Part shown: piece by piece, positions 1 through 4,998 of the stretch
Layout of the letters: every line of letters starts with the position of its first letter
How positions within the stretch are numbered: position 1 is the first letter of the stretch
Source: Candidatus Gastranaerophilales bacterium
GTDB lineage: Bacteria; Cyanobacteriota; Vampirovibrionia; Gastranaerophilales; Gastranaerophilaceae
Length of the DNA stretch: 5,007 bases
Reading direction: 5' to 3'
Assembly (NCBI GenBank): GCA_021199975.1
Contig: JAJQHF010000030.1
Span: 1-5,007 of the forward strand
Position numbers and translations under genes: made by a program
Notes under the pieces: generated by a model
Databases searched by the model: none
The model's input: only the letters and a program-made list of their open reading frames with translations
Told to the model about the DNA's origin: nothing

Positions 1-16
1 TTTACCTGTAAACTTA

Positions 17-964
17 TTATTTGATATTAGGACTTAAGGATTTTACATTTCCTTCTGCTTTAAAATCTTTAGGAGTCATAGTAATTGTAATTCTGTCCGC
101 TTCAATAGTTCTTCCTTTTGTTTCTATTTTAGAACGTCCTAAAAATACAGCTTCATTAAGTTTTTTTGTTGTTTTATCCGCATAAACATTTACTTTTGGT
201 CCGGTTGCCAAATAATCTTCATATTTTATTTTTGCGTATCCCGAAGCACTGACAACATTTGATTTTTTGTCATATGATTGATAATCAGACCATACTTCAA
301 TTCTTTTGTTATCCTCGGTAGTTATATCACTGTAAACATTTCCTAATGCAACGGCTACCTCTTTAATGTTGTCATAAGTTAGTTTATTAGCATTTATCTT
401 ACTGTTTCCCTGATGAAGTTTTGCCGTGCCTATTAAATCAATCTTCTTTACATCATTATTGTTATTTAATGTTACGAAAGCTTGCGATGAATAAGTTTCA
501 ACATCTTTATATAAAATATTAACATTCCCGAAGGCTTTCATCATATTAGTTGTTTTATTGTATTCTTGTCTGTCAGCCGTAACAATAACAGTAGGTTTGC
601 CGTTTTCAGTAATAGAAGAAAGTGTATTTCCTTGTGCTGAAAAATTGTTATTCAACAATGACATTTCTAATATTTGGGCTTTTATTTCGTGTTTCTTTCC
701 GCCTTGCATTTGGTATGAATAGGCATTATCTTTGAATTCAACTTTATTAACTTTATTATTTTTAGGGTCTATTTCAACAACGGCATGCGGACTTAAAACA
801 TTTATGTCATCTTTTTTTACTTTTACATCGCCTTCTAAATATATTTTTCTTTCGCTGTCTTTAAATTCTTGTTTGTCTGATTCAACTGTAAGTGTTGAAG
901 CATAGGAAATCCCCGATGTTATAAAGATTATTGTTAGTATCAAATTTAAAATTTTTCTATTCAT
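17..964 (-). CDS. lptA: LptA/OstA-family periplasmic LPS-transport protein, extended three-unit form
   Basis: Probable periplasmic bridge protein of the Lpt machinery, which carries lipopolysaccharide from the inner-membrane LptBFGC complex to the outer membrane. Residues 1-23 form a signal peptide: basic MNRK, a hydrophobic core, then a plausible cleavage after SYA or YAS. The rest is the short beta-strand, Gly/Asn/Lys-rich pattern of OstA beta-jellyroll proteins, with LEGDVKVK at 43-50, AFGNVNI at 144-150 and AEGNVKS at 303-309. Three units begin with related strings: SDKQEF at 29, ADRQEY at 130 and SDYQSY at 226. At 315 residues it is much longer than E. coli LptA (about 185), which fits the internal repetition. 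The ATG is 15 bases after the lptC stop and is preceded by a purine-rich AGGCAGGA, so the two are very likely cotranscribed. The next gene of the operon (often lptB) would lie before position 1. The family call is good; the exact LptA orthology is less sure, since OstA domains also occur in LptD and LptC. Confidence 0.82.
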   Translation of the reverse strand: MNRKILNLILTIIFITSGISYASTLTVESDKQEFKDSERKIYLEGDVKVKKDDINVLSPHAVVEIDPKNNKVNKVEFKDNAYSYQMQGGKKHEIKAQILEMSLLNNNFSAQGNTLSSITENGKPTVIVTADRQEYNKTTNMMKAFGNVNILYKDVETYSSQAFVTLNNNNDVKKIDLIGTAKLHQGNSKINANKLTYDNIKEVAVALGNVYSDITTEDNKRIEVWSDYQSYDKKSNVVSASGYAKIKYEDYLATGPKVNVYADKTTKKLNEAVFLGRSKIETKGRTIEADRITITMTPKDFKAEGNVKSLSPNIK

Positions 965-979
965 ATCCTGCCTGTCTTT

Positions 980-1561
980 TTACATATAAAACTGAGTTTT
1001 TGTTCTTCCTTCTATATGGAAATCCGAATAATCACCTTTTAATATTGCATTGTTCCCTATAACAACGGCTTCATTAGGTTTTTCTATTCTTACATTGCCT
1101 TGTGCTAATATATCTTTATCTTTGCCGGAATATATTATTCTTTCTGCATTTATATTTGTTCCGTCATAATAAACCAAAACCACATTATCATATAATATTA
1201 TTTGCTTTGAGGTTGCATTATAGGTGCCTTTATCTGCTTTAAAACTTGCTTTTACTTCATTTTTCTCATCGTAAAAGTTTCCTAACAAATTTTCCAGTAA
1301 AACTATATTATCAATATCCGTATACATGCCTGTATCTGCGTATAATTCCCATAATTTTTGTCCGTCTTTTGTTTCTGTAACAAGAACACTTTCTATATTA
1401 GCCTCTTTGTTTTTATATGTTTGATCTATAATTTTGGTTTTAAATGATTTTGTTATCATTCCTGCTGAAATAAAAGCCCATAAACAAGCAATAACAATAA
1501 CGGAGAAAATTATAATATATAAAATATTTTTTTTATTTTTTATCAAATTTTTTAGTGCCAT
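980..1561 (-). CDS. lptC: LPS export ABC transporter periplasmic protein LptC
   Basis: Likely LptC, the single-pass inner-membrane protein that docks on LptFG and hands LPS to LptA. Its 193 residues match the usual family length (about 190). After a short basic N-terminus (KNLIKNKKN) there is one hydrophobic membrane anchor at about residues 13-36. A periplasmic domain with the OstA/LptC beta-strand pattern follows: LWELYADTGMY, FKADKGTYNATSKQIILYDNVVL, then INAERIIYSGKDKDILAQGNVRI and a last half-turn IEGRTKTQFYM. The phrase pairing 'A.....Y......I.L..NV' with a later 'A.GNV.I' is typical of LptC. It is the first gene of the minus-strand pair and lies directly upstream of lptA. No Shine-Dalgarno sequence precedes the ATG; a candidate promoter sits so close that the mRNA may be leaderless (see the promoter entry). 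Confidence 0.85.
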   Translation of the reverse strand: MALKNLIKNKKNILYIIIFSVIVIACLWAFISAGMITKSFKTKIIDQTYKNKEANIESVLVTETKDGQKLWELYADTGMYTDIDNIVLLENLLGNFYDEKNEVKASFKADKGTYNATSKQIILYDNVVLVYYDGTNINAERIIYSGKDKDILAQGNVRIEKPNEAVVIGNNAILKGDYSDFHIEGRTKTQFYM

Positions 1562-1569
1562 AACTTTTA

Positions 1570-1598
1570 ATTATCATATAATTAAAATAAAATTGCAA
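1570..1598 (-). promoter_or_regulatory. Candidate sigma70-type promoter for lptC-lptA
   Basis: Read on the minus strand, TTGCAA (1593-1598) is followed after 17 bases by GATAAT (1570-1575). The expected start point is about 6-8 bases further, at roughly 1562-1564, at or next to the lptC ATG (1559-1561). The 5' leader would then be zero to a few bases, in keeping with the missing ribosome binding site. The -35 hexamer lies in the palindrome AATTGCAATT (1591-1600), which can also serve the divergent gene. Such AT-rich DNA gives chance matches, so confidence is moderate to low. Confidence 0.4.
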
Positions 1599-1622
1599 TT
1601 GTACGAGCTTTTATTTTATAAG
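1593..1622 (+). promoter_or_regulatory. Candidate sigma70-type promoter for the Fe-S protein gene
   Basis: TTGCAA (1593-1598) is followed by TTATAA (1616-1621, 17-base gap) or TATAAG (1617-1622, 18-base gap). The start point would fall near 1628-1630, only a few bases before the ATG at 1634. No Shine-Dalgarno sequence is visible upstream of that ATG. The -35 is the same palindromic hexamer used by the minus-strand candidate. Confidence 0.35.
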
Positions 1623-1633
1623 ATAATTTAACT

Positions 1634-2695
1634 ATGAATGATGATAACTTAAGTTTAATAAAAGAGGAAGTATATAAATGTTCAAAATGCGGGTTGTGTC
1701 AATCCGTATGCCCTCTTTACCTTGCTACAAAAAATGAAATGTATCTTTCAAGAGGAAGATATAATGTATTAAATAATTTTTTTAATAACAGAAAAAATTT
1801 AAGCTCTAAATTTATTAAAGATATTGATATTTGTTTAAATTGTAATGAATGTAAAAATTTTTGTCCGAGTTCAATTGATGCGGAGGCTGTTTTTACACAA
1901 ATTAAATATAAATTTAATTACAAATACGGAATTATTCCGTTTTCTGTTTCGTATTTTATTAATCTGCACCTTCACAAGATAAAAAAAATATTTTCAAAGG
2001 ACAAACTTTATAAAGTAAAAGTCAGACGAAAAAAACATAAATTTCAACAAAACAACAAAAAAATAGTCTATTTTGAAGGCTGTTTTAATAAATATATAAA
2101 TCCGTCTGATAAAAATTCTTCTCTTAATATAATGGAGAAGCTTGGATTTCAAATAATAAATATAAATTCGTGCTGCTGCGGACTTCCTTTTTACAGCGAA
2201 GGTAACTTAAAAGCTTTTAAAATTAACGCAGATAAAATAATAAAATCCATTCCGGTCAATGCTGATTATATAATTTGTTCATGTGATTCATGCTATGCTA
2301 CGCTTAAAAAGGCTTTTAAAAATAATTCGATAAGTGAAAAATTATTACGGCTTGAAGATTTATTAAGATTAAATAATTATCAACTTCCTGTATGTTCAAA
2401 TACTGTTGTTCACAGAACATTGGGACGAAAAGAAGAGTATTATCTTCCTTTAAATATAAAAACAATAAATAAAAAAGGCTCTTGTTCATTAATGGAGAAC
2501 TTTTTTATGCTTAAATATAAGGAATTATATAAAATACTATTAAAAAGCGTTTTTTATAAAAAAGCTGAAATTGATAATAAAACAATTATCACGACATGCC
2601 AGCTTTCAAAACAAGGTATTGCAAAAGGAATTGATTACATCGGCAGTAATGCAAATATAGTGTCTTATTCGGAGTATATTGAAATCAATTCGTAA
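1634..2695 (+). CDS. GlcF/LutA-like (Fe-S)-binding protein, two [4Fe-4S] motifs plus partly decayed CCG domains
   Basis: Probable electron-transfer subunit of a 2-hydroxyacid oxidase (glycolate or lactate type) or related heterodisulfide-reductase-like enzyme, cytosolic or at the membrane face. Two ferredoxin-type motifs are complete: C16-x2-C19-x2-C22-x3-C26-P and C67-x2-C70-x2-C73-x3-C77-P. A first CCG-type domain follows, with FEGC (C150), SCCCGLPFYSEG (C180-C182) and CSCDSC (C215, C217, C220). The second domain is degenerate. The place where a family member would have HDPCHLGR reads HRTLGR (260-265), the next CCG-like position reads GSCSL (283-287), and only TTCQ (320-323) remains near the end. 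At 353 residues it is somewhat shorter than GlcF (about 400). It has no signal peptide. No FAD-linked oxidase partner (GlcD/GlcE) is adjacent, so the substrate is unknown and I give no gene symbol. It is divergent from lptC. No terminator is seen between it and the tRNA, so readthrough to the terminator at 2835-2857 is possible. Confidence 0.75.
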   Translation: MNDDNLSLIKEEVYKCSKCGLCQSVCPLYLATKNEMYLSRGRYNVLNNFFNNRKNLSSKFIKDIDICLNCNECKNFCPSSIDAEAVFTQIKYKFNYKYGIIPFSVSYFINLHLHKIKKIFSKDKLYKVKVRRKKHKFQQNNKKIVYFEGCFNKYINPSDKNSSLNIMEKLGFQIININSCCCGLPFYSEGNLKAFKINADKIIKSIPVNADYIICSCDSCYATLKKAFKNNSISEKLLRLEDLLRLNNYQLPVCSNTVVHRTLGRKEEYYLPLNIKTINKKGSCSLMENFFMLKYKELYKILLKSVFYKKAEIDNKTIITTCQLSKQGIAKGIDYIGSNANIVSYSEYIEINS

Positions 2696-2711
2696 TACAC
2701 AAAAAAATAAG

Positions 2712-2739
2712 TTGACTATTAGTATTTAATTGTTATGAT
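2712..2739 (+). promoter_or_regulatory. Sigma70-type promoter of tRNA-Phe
   Basis: TTGACT (2712-2717) and TATGAT (2734-2739) are separated by 16 bases, each one mismatch from consensus. The expected start point is near 2746, leaving a leader of about 8 bases before the mature tRNA 5' end at 2754. It is the best promoter match seen in the window and lies 17 bases after the Fe-S gene stop. Confidence 0.7.
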
Positions 2740-2753
2740 TAATACATAGGTAA

Positions 2754-2829
2754 GCCACAATAGCTCAGTTGGTAGAGCAAGGGACTGAAAATCCCTGTGT
2801 CCTTGGTTCGATTCCGAGTTGTGGCACCA
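2754..2829 (+). tRNA. tRNA-Phe (GAA)
   Basis: A full cloverleaf can be folded by eye. The acceptor stem pairs GCCACAA (2754-2760) with TTGTGGC (2819-2825). The D stem is GCTC/GAGC (2763-2766, 2775-2778) with loop AGTTGGTA. The anticodon stem is AGGGA/TCCCT (2780-2784, 2792-2796) with loop CTGAAAA and anticodon GAA at 2787-2789. The variable loop is GTGTC. The T stem is CTTGG/CCGAG with loop TTCGATT, including one G-T pair. Discriminator A is at 2826 and the CCA end is encoded at 2827-2829. Anticodon GAA reads UUC/UUU, phenylalanine. No intron or damage is seen. It is transcribed alone, or also by readthrough from the Fe-S gene, and ends at an intrinsic terminator. Confidence 0.97.
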
Positions 2830-2834
2830 CTTTT

Positions 2835-2857
2835 ACAGGCAGTCAGCCTGTTTTTTT
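2835..2857 (+). terminator. Rho-independent terminator after tRNA-Phe
   Basis: ACAGGC (2835-2840) pairs with GCCTGT (2846-2851) across the 5-base loop AGTCA, and a run of seven T (2851-2857) follows at once. It starts 5 bases after the tRNA CCA end. It would stop tRNA transcription and any readthrough from the Fe-S gene, and it separates the core genes from the accessory DNA downstream. Confidence 0.85.
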
Positions 2858-2903
2858 ATGTTCAAAATTGAAATAATGCTGTATTTTTATGTCCGTTTTG
2901 ATT

Positions 2904-2940
2904 ACGGCGGGTAGTTGTATTATTTGGGAAAAAGCTATAT
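2904..2940 (+). repeat. Partial (right-half) copy of the 111-base repeat
   Basis: ACGG at 2904 followed by TAG, ATTATTT, GGG and AAAAAG matches, with small gaps, the right half of the two full units, ACGGATAGAATGATTATT then GAAAGTTGG. The ACGG lies 112 bases before the same tetramer in the first full unit, so it keeps the period. Its left half is shorter or lost: GAAATAATG at 2870-2878 may be what remains. Confidence 0.5.
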
Positions 2941-2946
2941 ATCGGG

Positions 2947-3057
2947 GTTTGAGGGGTCGGAAATAATCAAACTAAGTGTCAAGCAAAATGTATTTTAACG
3001 AGTGGTTTGGTTAAAACGGATAGAATGATTATTCGTGAAAGTTGGCTTTGTGAGGGC
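2947..3057 (+). repeat. 111-base tandem repeat, full unit 1
   Basis: It shares with unit 2, without gaps, the blocks GTTTGAGGGGTCG, AAATAATCA, TGTCAA, CAAAATG, ACGGATAGAATGATTATT and GAAAGTTGG, at identical offsets. Blocks between them differ freely, so short sites appear conserved rather than a coding frame. AATAATCA near the left and TGATTATT near the right are an inverted pair that could form a long hairpin or a paired binding site. Confidence 0.8.
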
Positions 3058-3160
3058 GTTTGAGGGGTCGAAAATAATCATTTCATCTGTCAATCAAAAT
3101 GGACTTTTCGGACTTTTTCCGGTCTGACGGATAGAATGATTATTTCGGAAAGTTGGTTCT
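3058..3160 (+). repeat. 111-base tandem repeat, full unit 2
   Basis: It begins exactly 111 bases after unit 1 and carries the same conserved blocks. Here the inverted pair is longer. CGAAAATAATCATT with TCATCTGTC on the left mirrors GACGGATAG with AATGATTATTTCG on the right, giving arms of about 22 bases with few mismatches around a loop of about 35 bases. The similarity fades after GTTGGTTC near 3160. Confidence 0.8.
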
Positions 3161-3445
3161 TTTTAGTTATCACGCCTGGCTTTCGGCTTGTAGAGCGAGT
3201 TTGACATTTAGTTTGATATTTTCGGCAATGTCCGTTCTTGACCGTTTTGAAAATTTTTAAGAATTTTGAATAAAAATACTAAACAAAATTACATAAAATT
3301 TTTCAAAAATTTAGGTAAATTATTATTAGGATTTTTTAAGAATTAAGAGCTGAATTAAAAAACATTTTCATATTGATACAAAACGGACACAAAGCTCGGA
3401 AACACTATTCCAATTTGTGTTCTTCAGAGTTAATCTGTGTGTACG

Positions 3446-3574
3446 ATGAGCGAAGAATATATAAATATTAATAAAGTGGCACAAGCCAAGGGTCTAAAGA
3501 GCATTCGTTCTTTAAGATTGGAAATTAATAAACTTATTAAATGTATTCACCACAATACTATAACTTTGATATAG
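3446..3574 (+). pseudogene. N-terminal remnant of a Mu-type transposase or similar HTH protein
   Basis: A 42-codon frame from ATG at 3446 to TAG at 3572-3574. Its first 29 residues (SEEYININKVAQAKG, then LKSIRSLRLEINK) resemble, from memory, the N-terminal DNA-binding start of MuA-type transposases, with the order 'eeYlni.eVA.lKGl.s.RslR..i'. After INK the likeness stops and a short tail, LIKCIHHNTITLI, runs to the stop, so only the start of a protein normally several hundred residues long remains. No Shine-Dalgarno sequence is present. The break falls next to sequence that resembles the 3' part of the CRISPR repeat, and the stop lies three bases before the first clear repeat. It could instead be a small HTH (Xis- or Cro-like) protein or a chance frame. 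Confidence 0.4.
3507..3542 (-). repeat. Possible decayed repeat (repeat 0) before the array
   Basis: TTATTAAAT (3534-3542) equals the last nine bases of the repeat. It ends 35 bases before repeat 1, exactly one spacer length. The preceding two bases, A and C, add a match at position 26 and a mismatch at the polymorphic position 27, and GTT at 3507-3509 sits where a repeat would begin. The middle does not match, and the stretch is also explained as part of the transposase-like frame, so chance is a real alternative in this AT-rich DNA. Confidence 0.25.
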
Positions 3575-3577
3575 ATA

Positions 3578-4998
3578 GTTTGCATCTCCTTATGGAGTAA
3601 TTAATTATTAAATACTGGTACAGGTTTTTAAAAAGAAATCTTTAAAAGTTTTCGTCTCCTTATGGAGTAATTAATTATTAAATCGGTGTTAATAATTTAT
3701 GCGTAGTGCATAAGGGATTTTCGTCTCCTTATGGAGTAATTAATTATTAAATTATTAATAAGCTAGGTTATGAAAAAAAGAAAAGTATTTTCGTCTCCTT
3801 ATGGAGTAATTAATTATTAAATTATTACAAGTATTTAATTGAGTTGGAATGGTTCACATTTTCGTCTCCTTATGGAGTAATTAATTATTAAATAACCTGC
3901 AACAATTAATAATAAGTTAGCTTATTTAGTTTTCGTCTCCTTATGGAGTAATTAATTATTAAATCCGAAGAATTAAACTTAATAACAAAAATCAACGGGT
4001 TTTCGTCTCCTTATGGAGTAATTATTTATTAAATGGAAAAACTGTACAATAACTCTCTTAAACTATTTGTTTTCGTCTCCTTATGGAGTAATTATTTATT
4101 AAATGACAAATTTAATTTTATCCATAGGCTTGAATGATAAAGGTTTTCGTCTCCTTATGGAGTAATTATTTATTAAATAGCAAGAATATTAAATTAATCA
4201 GATTTACGACAAATGTTTTCGTCTCCTTATGGAGTAATTATTTATTAAATCATATATAAACTGCTATGAATTATATAAAAGAGTTTTCGTCTCCTTATGG
4301 AGTAATTATTTATTAAATAACATTTAAATTAACTTATTAAAAAAAATAGATATTTTTCTTCTCGAATAAGAGTAATTATTTTTTAAATTTAAAGAGATAA
4401 AACAAAATAAACATTTATCGGGGTTTTCGTCTCCTTATGGAGTAATTATTTATTAAATAGGAAGCATTAGAGCCATTGATTACAGATAATGATGGTTTTC
4501 GTCTCCTTATGGAGTAATTATTTATTAAATAATGGGAGAGAAACCTTATGGGCAAATATATAGTTTTCGTCTCCTTATGGAGTAATTATTTATTAAATTC
4601 AAAAATATTTTTCAAACACTTGTAAAATAGTTTTCGTCTCCTTATGGAGTAATTATTTATTAAATATATAATACAATAAAAATTATCTGTTTATGACCTA
4701 GTTTTCGTCTCCTTATGGAGTAATTATTTATTAAATGAAAATAACATTATGAGAAAAAATGATACCAATAGTTTTCGTCTCCTTATGGAGTAATTATTTA
4801 TTAAATCGGATGCAATACCATTAATGAGTTTAACATGAAGTTTTCGTCTCCTTATGGAGTAATTATTTATTAAATCGGAGGCAAAATAAATGTCAAAAAA
4901 TATTAAACGTTTTCGTCTCCTTATGGAGTAATTATTTATTAAATCAAAAAAACAAATGACAAGTAAAATTAAATTAATCGTTTTCGTCTCCTTATGGA
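3578..4998 (-). CRISPR. CRISPR array, 20 full repeats plus one cut repeat, type III-A-like repeat, predicted minus-strand transcription
   Basis: The 36-base repeats start at 3578, 3648, 3717, 3787, 3858, 3929, 3999, 4069, 4143, 4215, 4283, 4353, 4423, 4495, 4563, 4630, 4701, 4771, 4840 and 4909. A cut repeat lies at 4980-4998. The 20 spacers are 31-38 bases, all different, and sum to 682 bases at about 25% G+C. On the plus strand the repeat is GTTTTCGT, CTCC-TTAT-GGAG, then TAATTATTTATTAAAT. On the minus strand the hairpin is followed directly by ACGAAAAC, like the 8-base crRNA tag of type III-A systems (ACGAGAAC in Staphylococcus epidermidis; ACGGAAAC in the Streptococcus thermophilus CRISPR2 repeat, which also shares TAATTAC before its hairpin; both from memory). 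The leader and cas genes are expected beyond 5007. Repeat 1 (T5G, G7A) is then the old end. No cas gene is in the window, so the subtype rests on the repeat alone. The array itself is certain. Confidence 0.98.
4353..4388 (-). repeat. Degenerate internal CRISPR repeat (repeat 12)
   Basis: It differs from consensus at 9 of 36 positions: 1, 7, 12-17 and 30. Six changes are consecutive, with CTTATG becoming GAATAA. The hairpin falls from four pairs (CTCC/GGAG) to three (CTC/GAG) with a six-base loop, and the minus-strand tag ACGAAAAC becomes AAGAAAAA. Flanking spacers have normal length (34 each), so the array frame is kept. Processing at this repeat is likely weak or lost. Confidence 0.9.

Larger units (their letters stand above)
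2888..3445. other. Gene-free accessory region, candidate decayed mobile-element end
   Basis: No convincing coding frame lies between the tRNA terminator and position 3446. The left part (to about 3240) is visibly richer in G+C than its surroundings and holds the 111-base repeat units. The right part (3241-3445) is very AT-rich, with a repeated TTTTTAAGAATT (3254-3265 and 3333-3344) and a short palindrome AAATTTTT-C-AAAAATTT (3296-3312). TGTCCGTTTTG at 2890-2900 recurs inverted as CAAAACGGACA at 3379-3389, and related sites lie between. Together with the transposase-like frame that follows, this looks like the end of a Mu-type element with protein-binding sites. That reading is inference: no target-site duplication or second end can be seen. 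Confidence 0.3.

Noticed and set aside
1434..1631. A 65-codon plus-strand open frame overlapping the start of lptC
   Set aside because: It lies antisense to the lptC membrane anchor and upstream region, encodes a low-complexity Ile/Phe/Lys string, and has no ribosome binding site or family likeness. It also overlaps the divergent promoters.
3296..3312. AAATTTTT-C-AAAAATTT palindrome as a terminator for the array
   Set aside because: All A/T pairs with a one-base loop cannot form a stable hairpin; such palindromes are common by chance in this composition.
3241..3577. AT-rich stretch before repeat 1 as the CRISPR leader
   Set aside because: AT-richness would suit a leader, but repeat structure points to minus-strand transcription, repeat 1 is the variant one, and the last 129 bases are better explained by a transposase-like frame. 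It is kept only as an alternative.
4319..4352. Spacer 11 as self-targeting, because it shares AACTTATTAAA with 3531-3541
   Set aside because: Eleven A/T-rich bases without extension on either side are expected by chance.
3614..4979. Enrichment of ATG triplets in spacers as proof of start-codon targeting
   Set aside because: About 15 were counted, with roughly 12 expected from spacer base composition; the count alone shows nothing.
3578..4998. Type II or type V array
   Set aside because: No Cas12a-like ending (TCTACT...GTAGAT) and no tracrRNA anti-repeat were seen in the window, while the hairpin plus 8-base tag suits type III.
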